NCBI GenBank assembly: GCA_012295275.1
Contig: CM022673.1
Location: 11,574,288 to 11,638,287 of the forward strand
Direction of reading: 5' to 3'
Length of the DNA stretch: 64,000 nt
Source of the DNA: Chrysomallon squamiferum
Lineage: Eukaryota > Mollusca > Gastropoda > Neomphalida > Peltospiridae
Shown here: in pieces, positions 1 to 13,800 of the stretch
How positions within the stretch are numbered: the stretch's first letter is position 1
Layout: each line of letters begins with the position of its first letter
Notes under the pieces: model-generated
What the model was told of the DNA's origin: nothing
Databases searched by the model: none
The model's input: only the letters and a program-made list of their open reading frames with translations
Program-made: the position numbers and the translations under genes

Positions 1-491
1 ATTTAGTTACAGGTAAACAGCATTCTTTGTTTTGTATTTTAATAAGTAACTGTTGAAAGTGACAAGACAATTGATTTTTGTATGAATTTGGCAGCATTCA
101 CGTTTTTTAAAACCTTTCTTTGAGAGGTGAGTAAAAACTTTAATATGAATGAAAAAGTACAAAAATTGTTTTGCCCATTGTTCTTCCAAGAGCTTAGAAC
201 CTATTGAAATTGTATTTCCCCCACTAACTCATCTTTCTGATGGTTTCCTGCCATTTATTTGGCTTGAATATCATCTTTTACTTTTATGTATTAAAATAAA
301 TCAAATCATTTTTGAAGAATAAAAAATAAGGAAAGATTCAGTGTACAAAATGTTTATAAATTTATAACAAAAAATTCTTTTTTATTCTGAAATTGTAGTG
401 GTTAAAAAGGTTTGATAATTAAAAAATTCCAAATTTGACAAAAAATAAGAAGAAATTTTTCAGTTCATTTTGTTTAAACCTTTTGTTGTAG
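1..491 (+). other. Intron of GID8 (3' part)
   Basis: This AT-rich stretch has no supportable coding exon. It ends in a pyrimidine-rich acceptor whose AG lies at 490-491, directly before the first visible GID8 exon, so it is read as the end of an intron whose donor lies left of the window. Short open frames here are chance frames. Confidence 0.7.
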
Positions 492-1783
492 AAGGCTTCA
501 AAGAAGCCGCAGAGAAGTTTCGTCTGGAATCCGGAATCCAGCCACCGATGGATCTTGATGAATTGGACGACAGAATCCGAATCAGAGAAGCCATACAGAA
601 TGGTCATATACAAGATGCAATCTGCATGGTCAATAACCTATACCCAGAGTTACTTGACAATGACAGATATCTTTACTTCAGACTTCAGGTCTGTTATATC
701 TAATATGTCTTTTAATAAACAGCTTTAACCCTTTTTATATATTCAGTATAATATCAGCCTTTCCTAATAATAAAGTATGCCTATAAAATTATAAATTTCT
801 CATTTATTAAGTTATGATAATAAATATGTATCAATAGTACGTAAATAAAAAACAAGACAGTTAATACTTCATTCCAGTTAGTCTTTCTTCAGCATTTTTT
901 AAATTTTACATTCACATTTAATGTTGTCATGGTTAACACTGTTATCAGTAGTAAAATATTTAGAAGGAAGATCTGGCAGTTTTAAAATAATTAAAAATGT
1001 TTTAAAAATAATTTTAAAAATATTACGGGCACTCATAAATTGTTTTAAACTTCATTTCAGATTGGACAATATAAATAAACGATATATGTGTATATTTTGT
1101 TTATACTATAGCAACAGAAGCTGATTGAATTGATACGTGAAAAAAACATTGAGTTGGCACTGGAATATGCACAGTCACATCTTGCAGAGAGAGTCGAAGA
1201 AAATCCTGAGGTTTTGTCTGAACTTGAGAGGACTTTAGCTTTGTTGGCTTTTGAAGAACCAGAGAATTCACCATTTGGGGAACTTCTGCATCCCTCACAG
1301 AGGCAAAAGGTTATATGAATCACAAATGAGCATGCATAAGAACATGTCTGAATACATGTAAAACATGTATATATTTATTTATGCATACACTCTAAATATT
1401 GCATAGAAAAGAGATGAATGTTTGGTATCTGAAAACGTTTATTTTAGAATTTAGTTTTGAAATTAAAAACTCTAGGACTAAATGTAAAAATAGATGATTA
1501 GATAAGAATCATGACTTTGGTTTCTTTGTATTTTGATAAATAGTCTCTTGAAAATTTTAAATCTAGAAGAGATTCCTTATTTTTGTGTAATTTTTTATTT
1601 ATTTGATTTATTTATTAGGTTGCAAGTGAACTAAATGCAGCAATATTAGAGGTGGATTCTACTCCGAGACTTGCCAATCTTTTAAAGCTGTTGCTATGGG
1701 CACAAGAGGAACTCGAGAAGAAGAAAGTGAAGTATCCAAAAATGGTGGACATAGCAAAAGGCACTATAGAAGACACTAAATGA
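492..1783 (+). CDS. GID8: GID8 (CTLH/GID E3 ubiquitin ligase complex subunit), 3' part
   Basis: GID8 (TWA1) is a scaffold subunit of the GID/CTLH RING ubiquitin-ligase complex and uses LisH, CTLH and CRA segments for assembly. Three coding exons are visible: 492-688, 1112-1309 and 1619-1783. All use GT..AG borders and phases are consistent (the first starts 2 bases into a Glu codon; the others join in phase 0). About 186 residues are present, starting at [10 protein letters not shown], which is the end of LisH. The CTLH part contains NRYLYF-like [10 protein letters not shown], then [10 protein letters not shown] and [15 protein letters not shown], and the CRA tail has [22 protein letters not shown]. 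These match the family closely and little else. The first 39 or so residues lie left of the window. The stop codon is TGA at 1781-1783. It is convergent with NUP35. Confidence 0.95.
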
Positions 1784-4333
1784 ATTGCTGTTAATCCCTG
1801 ATGTTACAACAAGAGTTAGTGTGCATGTTGTGATATGTGTCTTCATCTTGAAAAAGAGACCTGCATATTAACCCTTTATGTTCTAACCAAATTTGGCCAC
1901 TACATCAGAAACACTGCAGAATAACTGACAAAAATTTAGAGTATCGAGACACTGTCTACTGCCATCTTTAAGACAGATTATATCCTGTTTTCAGTCTGTT
2001 TCACCCAGCTAGTGATAAAGAAAGTTGGATTCCAGAGACAATAAATTGAAAAAGCAGTGACTTAAGGGAAGCCTGTTATATCCAAGGGCTTATGATGTCA
2101 TTTTGGTTTTAGTTTGCATCTGAAATGTGGGTCTTGCAATGCCACTTGGGTTAAGAAGTTAAAATGTAAGCAATTAAAAGAAGTGTTTTATTTTCAGTAT
2201 ATTATTTTAAGATTTTGTTGGCCTGATCTTTGGCAGCTGTTGTTCTTAAAAAAAAAAAAAAAAAAATCTTTGTTAACCAAACTTAGTTATAATTTACTTG
2301 AGAAAAATAAGTTTCTCTTAAATGTGTTATATGTTTGTCATATGAACAGCAACAGTTTACCAGATTAAGTTCAAACTTTATACCAGTATAAAGAAATGCA
2401 AAGATAAAAGGCATTTATATTTTTTGTTCACAGGCTTAACTACATGAGTTAAAGATGCTCAAGTCATACACCTTAACAAATAATAGCTTCCTTAATATTC
2501 TGGAAAATCTTTTTAATATTTACTTTTAAAGAAAAGGTATTGGTAGATTAAAACAAAAACACACACAAAAAAAAAGACCAACAAAACCACACAAAGATCT
2601 AAAGCACACACAAAAATCTAGTGTTTTAACGTATTTACTTTTATTAGATTTGTTTGTTTCCTGTGATTATTTTTCCCTTGAATATTTTCTTAATTTTTTA
2701 AATTACACCTTATATACAACAAATAATTATAAACGTCAACATAGAAATAATAATAAATTTTAGTTGAATAAAATGTTTTCTGTTTCAGTGCTTGTTGTTT
2801 ATGAATATATCTGAAATGTTTTTTTTTTTTCAAGTTGTATACATAATTATTTAAATATAGTGCAAATTTTTTATTTAAAAAAAAAAAAATAGAATTGTCC
2901 TTATTGTAATTATATGTGTTTTTTGAAAATAAAATATACAATTTTATGTTCACAAAATTTACTGGTTTTAATTCCTCAATAATAAACCATGTATGAGTGA
3001 GTGAGACAGAGATGTTACGAATGGAGGCCACTAGAGCTCAGTGCCTTAGTACTTGCTTCAGGCACAGAAGATCAGATGATCATTTGTTCCCAGAGTTCAA
3101 ACTGGTGTTTCCTTTCCTGTGGCCATACAACTAATGTATCAAAATATTTCAGCTGAAAGGTCTGAATGTTTAACATCTGGGCATGAAAATGTAATGGCTT
3201 TTATGCTGAAGATGAATATTTTGCAGTATGCCTATCTTATGCATGGTTATTGTAATGATGTAATTTTACCTCTTACATATTATTAACTTGAAATTGTCAT
3301 TGTTACCATTAAGACAGATATAAATCATACTGAGTACACTATTTCTAATACTATAAATGATTATGTATGCCACCATAAACAAACATTTTAATATATACTG
3401 GATTGTGTAAAATATATATTTTTAATACAGCATAGAGGAAGGCTGAATGTGCTACATACAACATTGAAGACATTTATTTATAATTTTTATTTTTCAGTAT
3501 AAATGATTAAGCATATTATAGTAAAAAATATGTTTAATTTCATAGATAGTCAATGAAATAAGGAAAATCTAAAGCATGATTGTGATATCAAATCAATTTA
3601 ATTTAATTTTTAAAATTAGTTATTCAGTACAAAATACTGTAAATAGAATTTTCCTCACCCTTTTTTTATGACATAAAAATTTCATCATTTTTATATTTTA
3701 ATAAAAAGCATAAATTCACCTTAAAGTATATCAGAAACATTTGTGTTGCCTCATCATGGCCTGTGTTAAAATCAGAATACTGTTAGTATACAAAAATCTC
3801 AATGTCCCCATCTCCAACAAGCCTTTTCATGACAGATTTTACATCCATTTTTCATTTTTATGATTAGTTTTTTAAATATTAAATTTGAATAATCTAATGT
3901 GTTTTAGTATATTATTCATTTTATTATTTATATATATAAATTTTTTAAAGATATCTGCCACAAGATGAATTCAGATGTTTCATTACCAGACAGGTTTAGC
4001 TCAAAGCTCCTATCTTGTGAGATTAGCACTTAAATTATTATAAATTTTTGTAAATCCTCCATCATAAAATCCACATTTACTTCTTTTTAATTATCATAAT
4101 TTTTTTTAAAAAGATAGTGATTGGCAAAGAATTTTCAACATCCAGTGCCTAAGAGGTCAATCTGGCATCATTTTTTTGGTCTTGTTTTGTAGATGAAAAT
4201 ATTTGCGTTAGTGCTTCGGTTTAGATTGACCAAGTAGTTTTTGAAAATCGCCTACGTTCAATCTTCATTATTTCTTGTCTGGGTGAACAAATATCACAGC
4301 ATGTTTCTTTTCTTATTATTCTTTTAAAAAATG
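1784..4333. other. Convergent 3' UTR / intergenic region between GID8 and NUP35
   Basis: No coding exon is supportable. It should hold the GID8 3' UTR (an AATAAA lies at 2040-2045) and the NUP35 3' UTR on the other strand. It contains several poly-A/T runs (for example 2250-2267 and 2878-2889). Open frames here are AT-driven noise. Confidence 0.6.
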
Positions 4334-4414
4334 CTACCATCCCAGCACATATTCTTTCACCTTTGCAACAAAACTGTTTTCTTTTTGTTGTGGGATGGAT
4401 TTTGGTAAAAGCTG

Positions 4415-4447
<33 letters not shown>

Positions 4448-7400
4448 TATAAACTGTAAATTAAATACAATTTATGTAATAATATTAAAAATGTATACGT
4501 GTGTGTATAAATACAATATACATAATGATTAATCAGGCTGTAATTTCCTAAACATTTAAAAGCCACTTGTAAATAAAGAAAAAAAAACAAATAAGATTCA
4601 CACACACACACACACACACAACTACATATGACAATGTGTGCACATATTATATTCAAAGTGATGTTACCATTGTAAAAAGTCTCTTTCTTACTTAAAGAAG
4701 TATCCACAATAATGCTGTTAAATGTGTCAAAAAACTGATTTACATAGTGAATACACAAGAAAAAGGAGACAAGTTCCTCGTGTGTTATTCTGATCTCAGA
4801 AAGAAACAGAAATTATTTAAGTGCTCAGATATTCTCAGAATGGTAACAAAAACTTACATCAGTTCTTGAGGCAAGTGGTCGAATGGGAGTTCCTAGCTGA
4901 GTTAAACTGACATTTTCTTTTGGTGTATTAATGGACAGCATGGATGGAGTCATGGAAACATCCTGAATCTCTCTACAGTCCTCTAGAACATTCTGAAAAG
5001 GAAATGACAAATTCAGTATAAATCACAAGTATGAAACCAAATGATCACTGAACTATATATAAGCCACCATTATAACAGATTCAATATTTTATTATAAATA
5101 ATCACTGAAAATATTTTTAAAATGGCGTTTACAGCATTTTTGTTATTAATATGTTTCCAGTGTAAATACTAAACTGCATAAAATGTTCAGTCAAGTCCAC
5201 AGTGAAAATAACTTGCATTAGATCACATCTGTTCTACATTATAAATAAAATGTTTTTAAAATGGAGTTCACAGCAATTTTGCAGTTATTATATTTTCAGT
5301 TAAGTTGCTTAGAATACTGAATACTGTCCATGGTGAAAACAAATTGCAAACTTCATATTCAAAACAACAGTTTACCCTCACCATTAAGGAAAACAATCAA
5401 CAGTTTGCTGGTATAACTATACAACAAATACTTCTGCAAACGAACCTTATCTATACACGGAAGAACCCCAATCATAATTGTGCCTTCAAATATTTTTCCA
5501 TTTTTACTGAGGGCCTTCTTGGCCTGTATCCTGGATTTGTAATGAATGTGCATCCAGTTTCCTTCAGTGGCTGCCTGAAATTTAGAGAAATATCTCCTAG
5601 ACATAAATAAATTTAACCAATAACATTTTATATTGAGACTGGGTAAAAATGTCCAGTCATTCAAATAACTGAAAGACAGGATGACAAAAATAATTAATAA
5701 ACTGTTAGTCAGAGCTGACCATTTTTCTTTTGATAATAATAATAATAACAAAACATTTTCTATGGTATGAAATGAATTATCAATTTTTAAAATTAATTTT
5801 TAAATATAATAGGGAAGGCTGATGTTAACAAATGCTCATGAATATCCTTTAAATCAAAATCTGAATCCTGTTAAATGAAAGTGGTTTTATGCTTATTATT
5901 TTCAGTAGAATTTTTTTTTTTAAAAAGCTGAAATAATATTTTTATAATAAAATGTAATTGGAAAGGAAATAAAAAGTCACATTCTGACAACTCACCACAT
6001 ATTTAATAATATCTCCATACTGAGCAAACTGTTGCAATATAAACGACATCGATGACGGCACAAAACTGAAATTTTAAGGAAAAAAAATATTTCCATTTAT
6101 GACTTTCAGGTTTTCTTTTGTATTTTAGGGGGAAAGGTCCAATATTTTCTACTAATTAATCTTTTAATTTATACATTTTATCATATTTAATAATATTCAA
6201 ACAAAAACAATATTATAGTAACTAATAATTTGGAAGTGTACAGTTTTACTAAATGGAAGACTGCCAAGCATTCTCAAAGAGTATTCACAAATTAAATAGC
6301 TAAAAACAGAATAATTCACAGTAAGCAGCTGTAACCAAAATACTACTTACCCAAAAACTGTTACCCACGTCTCATCTAAAACATCATCTGATTTCAACAT
6401 ATCTCTGGAAATAAAACGAAAATAAAAAAAATATATATTCTTCCTAGTATTTATTACCTGAATAGTAATTAATTAAAAATCATATTTATTAAAGTTTGAA
6501 CTACACATAATTTAAAAAAAAAAAAAGCAAAAATTTATATGGTATGGCAACATTTTAAACAATTTATGAATCCTACCTTTAAAAATACACAGAAACTGAT
6601 TGATACAACTCCTCAATTTTTTATATATTTTTTTTAAGACCAATCTTTCTTTTTTTTTAAAAATATATCTATAATTTTAGTAAGACCAATCATCTGACAT
6701 TTTTTTTTTTTTTTTTGATATCAGATAACCTGTCAATTTTTTCACTCACTTGTATAATAACCTGTTTGGATAAACCTTTGTCATCACAATGCTCCTGTGA
6801 TGACAGGTAAAATAACATCACACGATTGTTTTTATTTTATTTTAGGTAAAGCAAATGTCTATCACTCAAACAGACATTAAAAGAAAATTAAAATAGTTAC
6901 CCCTGTGTGTAAAAAGGATCAAGCTGGGCTGGAGAGGTTGGGATTTTTGCAGATGTTGAAAGGAAAGTTTCTCCTAGCTTAGGTGTTCCTGCAACTTTTC
7001 AAAATCATAAAGCATTTTAAATTAAATTAAAACTAAAAATAGTTATAATAAAAAAAAGAAATAATAAAAAAATATAATAAAAAAAATTAAAAATTAAAAA
7101 GGTAATTTTATTACAATTCAAATAAACAGAAAATTACCAGTTTAAAACATCAGTTTCAGACATATTGACACAGTATCAAAATATGTTACATATGTATTTT
7201 ATGTGATGTTTACTTACCAGGAGTTTGAAAACTTTGAGACATCACTCTAGATGGTGTTGCTACTGGTGTTCTTTGTGGATGAGTTATAGAAAACGACATC
7301 TAAAAAATGTTTACATATAAAACAAAAATGTTGTTTGCAATAAAGAAAATGTTTATATTTTTTTCTTCAACAATATATATTTTTCTTATATGAATCAAAC

Positions 7401-9994
7401 ATGCACACTAAATAAGATATTAAACTTTATATAACAGTGTACTTTGTAAGAGAGTCTACTGACATGTTTCTTGTAGTCAGAGAATTTGTAAAAGACATTA
7501 AACTAAAACATTGATATTCACCATCTTTGTTATTCATCTGTTGAATAGTAGTAGTCAAACATATATATTTTTTTTTTTTCTTTTTTTAAAACTTTTTAGT
7601 TGGCTGATAGTAACTATAACCACTGAACTGCATTTAGTTTTCACACACACATAAAGCACAGACAGCACACATATACACACTTTCTGTATTAGCAAGCAGT
7701 AGCTATTATACAAAAAGATGGGAAAATGGATTGTACATTACTTTCAGACACTGTTACTGGTATTCAGAAATAAAACAATCATTATCTGAATTTTTGAATA
7801 TATTTTGGCAGCTTACTAGCATCATCAAATGTACACTTTAACTGTACCTGCTGTTGACTGGGTGTTGTCGAGACATACTGATCATCCTGACTGACAAATA
7901 ATCCCTTGACCGGAGGGGCCCCAGCCTTGTCCTTTCCACGAGACATGTCACTCCTAAAGAAAACAAAATCAGTGAATCAACTCCTCATAGATTTCAATGC
8001 TCTCCCGACATGATACAAAACAACAGCTTAAGCTATTAGATTATAACAAGTTTAAAACTTGTACTAGATATATATGGTCATAATCATTAATGTATTTCAT
8101 AAAAGAAATCAATTTCAAAATTAATAATTTACTTATTTTGTATGGCAGGAGTGTTTGGCCACTGACATTTATGGGTTCAGAAAAATGTACTGAAACTGTC
8201 CCTGTGTGTGGCATACATTACATCCCATATGGGAAACACAGTGTATGGTGTTTGTAATAATAGACAAGAATAAGCTAAATATACCTTAATATCAAATACT
8301 AGTAACAGACTGAAGGGATCTTTGTAATATTCATCTTTATACAAATTACAGTATAAATAATAAAGTTTAGTTTCACCATGCCAACATTCAAGCTCAAAAA
8401 ACAAATATTGGCTCACTGACACATAAATATATCTGTTTTCTGCCATCACTTAAATTTCTCAAGAAATGTAAATAACATTAAAAAACCCATTTTAAAAAGT
8501 AAAAGGTGAAAGTCACAAAATTAATGGAAATAAAAGATAAAAAAAAAAAAAGTTTCAGTAGCTCAAACTGTTGAAATGATATATTCTACAATGGTTATTC
8601 AACTACCTATAAATACAGAAAAGACCTATAAATACAGAAAAGAACCACTGGGCACTAAGAATGGTTGTAAAAAAAAATGTAACTCAAGGAAAATGCTATC
8701 CTCACCTTGAAGTACCAGATACAAGGTGTTGTGGTGTGATGTAAGATGTGTTTCTCTGAGCTGAGTTTGATCCTGATTGATTTCCTCCTCCTGACCAGAG
8801 ACGTGGTGCAGGCTGAAAAAAATAATTTACATTAATTAGATTTTAAATATTTTTATATTTTTTTACTTAGTTATGTACTTCCATTTTATTTTTTAAAACA
8901 TTATTTTGTAGGTTTGACAATTTATCTTAGCTTTAAAAATACAGATATATAATTTTTAGAAGTAAAAGTGTTAATTTCATATCAAATTAAACTTGTAAAT
9001 AATAATTAAAATATGAATGCTCAAAACTGCTTCCAGGCATATGTGATTAAATTCTAAACAGCTATTTATACATCAGAAACTTTGTGGCACATTTATTAAC
9101 AGCATTGACAGCAATCTTTTTAATTTATCACCCACTTTCAAACACTGTAAATTGTGTAATTCACAATAATTTTAGAATTTGTTATGGACACTAACTTTAA
9201 AGCAGATCTGTATCAAATATTTAAGCTCTGTATTATGCATATTTGCTGGAAAATAAAGGAACTTACAGATAAAGTATGTGGTGTATTTTCTCCAAGTAAG
9301 AATGCTGGAAGATACTGATGACTTGTTGGTGATGAAACCATTGGTTCTAAAAACAAACATTTCATTGTATGTTAATGACACAAGCAACAGATGAATTTCA
9401 TTTGAAATTTAACAGCCATTATGAAGGCCAGATTTAGACCGATTGTAATGAATGACTTAGGGCTTCATAATGTGAAAGTAGTTTGTTCCATTGTTAACTT
9501 CTTCCGGCTTTGTACATATTTTTATTAATGTTCAATTATACTAATACTGTAGCAATAATTTGGTTCTTCCCTGTTTGATCATCTCAGCCACTAACAGTCT
9601 AGCTATATATCAAACTTAATAATGAACAATAATTTTAAACTGCAAATATGACAATTCAAGAGTAACATATAAACCTATTCAAAAATATTTATGGAACGTG
9701 ATTGACGATACTTAGCTTAAACTGAAAGTCCAAGTTCGTTAGACAGAATTACTGTAGACTTTTATAAGTTTTAGTATTTGTTTCAGTCACTGATTCAGAC
9801 TTAATGTCACAAACCATTCAATCAAATAATTTAATAGTAAATAAATAAATAAATAAAAATAACCATTTCCGAATTTATATAACTAACGAAAATAGAGAAA
9901 TGTATTACAATATGGTGAACATTTCATTATATTTATTTTAAAAAAAATCATATTAAACAGATTTACCATGAGATTCTGGCGACATTGTGAACAT
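4334..9994 (-). CDS. NUP35: Nucleoporin NUP35 (Nup53), complete
   Basis: NUP35 links the inner ring of the nuclear pore to the membrane and to NUP93, NUP155 and NDC1. Eleven exons on the minus strand: 9994-9967, 9346-9267, 8812-8706, 7953-7848, 7299-7218, 6988-6901, 6404-6351, 6065-5996, 5574-5446, 4992-4858 and 4411-4334. All have GT..AG borders and all phases agree. The product is 318 aa, near the 326 of human NUP35. Diagnostic stretches: [10 protein letters not shown] near the N terminus, [12 protein letters not shown] before the domain, then the MPPN RRM-like fold ([50 protein letters not shown]). The last exon ends KVKEYVLGW, the family's C-terminal amphipathic membrane-binding helix. 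A second in-frame ATG lies at 9985; I chose the first, at 9994. Divergent from the SMYD4-like gene. Confidence 0.96.
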
Positions 9995-10257
9995 GTTGCA
10001 ATATGTAATCTTTTTATCTGGACAAATAATTCTATGACTGGTGATTATCTTTGTACTTTTTAAAACTTGGCGGAAGACAGTGATTGACTACACGCGTGTC
10101 ATGTGGTCATTATTATTTTCTATTTTGATGCTTTTCTGGAGTTATTCCCCTTACATTGAATTGACCAATGCAATTTGAGTGTTGGTAGATTACCTTATTT
10201 GTCAACACAGGAACCATGTGATAATGATTAAGTGCATGTGAGTTCTTAGAGTTTCAG
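9995..10257. promoter_or_regulatory. Short divergent promoter shared by NUP35 and the SMYD4-like gene
   Basis: The NUP35 start (minus) and the inferred SMYD4-like first exon (plus) are about 250 bp apart. The stretch is less AT-rich than its surroundings. It holds an 8-bp palindrome CACGCGTG (10091-10098), an E-box CATGTG (10100-10105) and a CCAAT box (10165-10169). A good donor (CAG|GTGAGT) lies at 10257/10258. Motifs are read by eye; start sites are not known. Confidence 0.5.
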
Positions 10258-10788
10258 GTGAGTTCCATGATGCCATATTTATTTAATTTTTTGTGCGCAT
10301 TTTGTTACACAATTTAAGATGCAAAATGTACGAGTTATACACGGTATAGAAAGTCTATGCACTAATTTAATTAGAAAATGTACAGAAAAATATACAGAAA
10401 TGCATACAGGCTGATACTGAAAAACTTCAAAAAGTAACTTAAAACTTCCAAAGTTGTGATCTTTCAGAACGTTTCAAAGACTTATTATCATAATTGTGCT
10501 ATGGCTTTCTATATGTGACACATTGCTTACATAAATTTAAAAGTTCTTGCTGGCTGCTTTAGCCAGTAATATGATACATTCAAAATTGACAAGTCTATTA
10601 TAATAGTAGTACTACTAATACTAATAGTAGTATAGTAGAGTAATCAGAAACACCTACAGATGATTCAAAAGCAATAAATTTACTGGAATCATTTAAAAAT
10701 AATTTTAATTTATATTTTAAAAATATAAAAGTATTTTAATGAGGAAGTATACCAAATTAATAAATTGCTTCTTCTACCTACATTGCAG
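10258..10788 (+). other. Inferred 5'-UTR intron of the SMYD4-like gene
   Basis: Donor CAG|GTGAGT at 10257/10258 and acceptor with AG at 10787-10788 (TACATTGCAG) would bound a 531-bp intron in the 5' UTR. An alternative donor lies near 10238. The coding ATG follows the acceptor by 19 bases, with an in-frame TAA at 10793-10795. Confidence 0.45.
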
Positions 10789-10807
10789 AACTTAAAAAAA
10801 AAAAAAA

Positions 10808-13800
10808 ATGGTTGTTGTAAAGGAAATTGAAGAGAATGGAGAACAAAATGTTTCTGTTGCAGTAGACAGTTCTACCACTGCTCAGACAAAAGTTGAAGCA
10901 GTTGGAGGAGTCAGTGATACTTCCAGCTCAAAAACCGAGATAGTAAATGAAGAGACAATTAAATTGAATCCACCTGTTGATAAAATGATGGATTCTTCAA
11001 AGAACTCAGGGGAGCCAGTTAAAACTTCATCAGAACAAAAGCCTGCACTGAGCAGTAAAACAAAAATTAAATCTGATGACTCCAGTGATTCTGCAGCAAA
11101 AACAAAGGCAGCATCTGCTGGTGGTAAACAACATTTTACTGACTACAGCAAAGTTAGAAAGCAATTAAAGTCTGTAAATATGAGCCAGACTGAAAGTTTC
11201 CATAAAGCCAAAAAAGAGCCAAAGGCTGTGAGCATGAAACAGTCTGTGGAATCTTTAAGCAAAGACAAAAAGAAATGTGAGCCAGATAAAAGTAATGAAA
11301 AATTACCCAAATCTAAGGGTAAACAATGTTCTGATACTGTCCAGCATGAACAGAAAGTTCAAGACACTGTTAGTGCTAAAGACAAAGTAGATAAAAAGAA
11401 ACATGAACCTGAAAAAACTGATGAAAAATTGACCAAATCTTCAGATAAAAAAGATACTAGTAAAATGCAGCAGAAAGTTCCAGATACAGTTCCTACTAAG
11501 GAAGAAATAGAGACCAAGAAATGTGCATCTGGAAAAAGTGATGAAACTTTACAGAAATCTTTGGATAAAAAATATTCTGGTATAAAGCAAGATGGACAGA
11601 AACTGCCAGATACTGAAACTGTTGAAGAAGAAGTGAAAAAAAGGTCTAATGAACAGAACACTGCCTCTGTAGTTCAGGAAACTCAAAAGAAATCAAAACA
11701 TAAGAGTAAAAAGTCTAAATCAAAAAATAAAGATAACTCAGAAAAGCATGGAACCTCAGAATGCAAACCTACTGAGCCGCTTGAAAATAACACAACAGCA
11801 TCAGATGTTAATAAAAGTCATTCATCACAATCATCATCATTGTCTGAAAATGGTAAAGAAATTGATTGTGGAAGTAAATGTCTTGGTGACAACATTACAA
11901 AGACTGGCAATCAGAATTCAGTCATCAAGAGTGATATTCCAGAAATAAGGGAAGCCTCAAAAACTGATGAGTGTAAACCAAAACAGAAAACAGAAACAAA
12001 GAAAGTACATGAAAAAGGAGCATCTGTTCTTGGCAGACGTATTCAAGTAGTGAAGTTTGATTCTTCAGATGAATCTTCTGTTCAAGAAGAAAACACAACC
12101 TCAGTCAAACAGACAACACTAGAACAGCCTAGATCAACAAGTACAGAACAGACAAGAGCAGTAGAGACAAAACCAGTTGCCACAGGACAGACAAAACAAG
12201 TTACTACAGAACAGACAAAAAATGCAGAAGAGAAACATGTTACTTCAGAACCAATAAGGCCAGTGTACAATTCAAAACATTGGATTAAAAATGTTATAGA
12301 GCGTTTGAAAAAAGCTGAGGTTCATAATGAAGTAATGCTGGAGTTTTCTCAATGTAAGACAGATACTCAGAGATTTGCTTGTTTGTACATGCAGCCTGCT
12401 GTACATGAGGTAATTCATATCGAAGAATGGAACAAAGAAAAATCAGAAGTGGAAGCCAGAGTATTGCGAACATCAGGCAATAAGTCTTTTCAAAAGAAAC
12501 ACTTTAAAGAAGCCCTTGAAATGTATTCAGAGAGCATACTGAAGGCACCCATGGAACCTGACAGTAGTGAATTAGCTTTGGCCTTTGCCAACAGATCTGT
12601 AGTATTTTATCATCTGAAGATGTATGTCCTCTGTTTGCAAGACATTGAATTTTCACTGAAGTATGGTTACCCTGAACACAATAAATATAAACTGTATGAG
12701 AGGAAGGGGAAGTGTTGTTACCATCTAAAGATGAAAGAAGAAGCTGTTTTGTCAATTGAACAAGCTATTGAGTTTGCAGAGAAAGCCAAACTCCCAGAAA
12801 ACAAGATAAACAAATTAGTATATGACCTAGAAAAGGAACTTGATCAGATTGAAAAAATAAAAGGTAGCTCAGTTGAAATTCCTATAGCCAAGACATTTAA
12901 CAAAAACCATGGTCCCATTCCTTCTGTGGAAGGAAAGCTGAGTTCCAAGATTCCATGCATGTCATCAAGTGTTGTTTTGAGACATACAGAACAAAGAGGA
13001 AGAGGTCTGTTTGCAGAACGAGACATTGAAGTAGGAGAAGTGCTGATTGTGGAAAAACCATACAGTTCTTTGATACTGAAAGGATATGAACTGAATCATT
13101 GTCATCATTGCTGTAACAGTCTGTTGGCACCTTTGCCTTGTCACTATTGCAGTGGTGTAGCATTTTGCAGTGAAGAGTGCCAGACCAAGGCATGGGAATC
13201 ATATCACTATGCCGAATGCAAGTATCTGGTTCTTATTGAGAAAGCTGATATTGGAATGTCTCATCTGGCTCTGCGCATGGTCCTCAAAGCTGGTTTTAAT
13301 TACATTAAACAGTTTGAACAAGATAAAGAGGATACAATCTATCCATTGAAAAAAGGCTGCAACAAAGATGGGGTTTATGATTCAGCTAATTACAATACCG
13401 TATATAATCTTGAAGGGCACAGCAAAGACAGATCAACAACAGATCTTTTACAACGCACACTCACAGCCATATTTCTGGTGAAATGTCTGAAACGCACATC
13501 GTATTTCCCACCAATAACTGCAGAAGAGTCTAATAGTGACTTTGGGAAGGATGAAGATGAAGATCATGCCCTGGTAGGAAGTCACATTCTCAGACATATT
13601 CAGATGCTGCCCTGCAATGCTCATGAAGTATCTGAACTGGAATGGAACTCCTCTGATTTTGAACTGTCAGAGGTTTATGAATTTGGATCTGCCATCTACC
13701 CAGTTCTCAGTCTGATTAATCACTCTTGTGATCCATCAGTTGTCCGTCATTCCTATGGTGACCTGTGTGTAGTGAGAGCCATCAGGAACATCTACAAAAA

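Noticed and set aside
3060-3170. Minus-strand open stretch considered as a NUP35 terminal exon
   Set aside because: It has no family match. The true terminal exon, ending in EYVLGW, was found at 4411-4334.
4825-4857. Read-through of NUP35 exon 10 into SFCYHSENI and a stop
   Set aside because: A perfect GTAAGT donor follows the exon, and the downstream exon 4411-4334 supplies the expected C-terminal helix in phase.
12030-12085. IQVVKFDSSDESS in the SMYD4-like extension as a SUMO-interacting motif
   Set aside because: The core is weak (VVKF with Lys inside) and stands alone in a Lys-rich stretch, so it was not strong enough to list.
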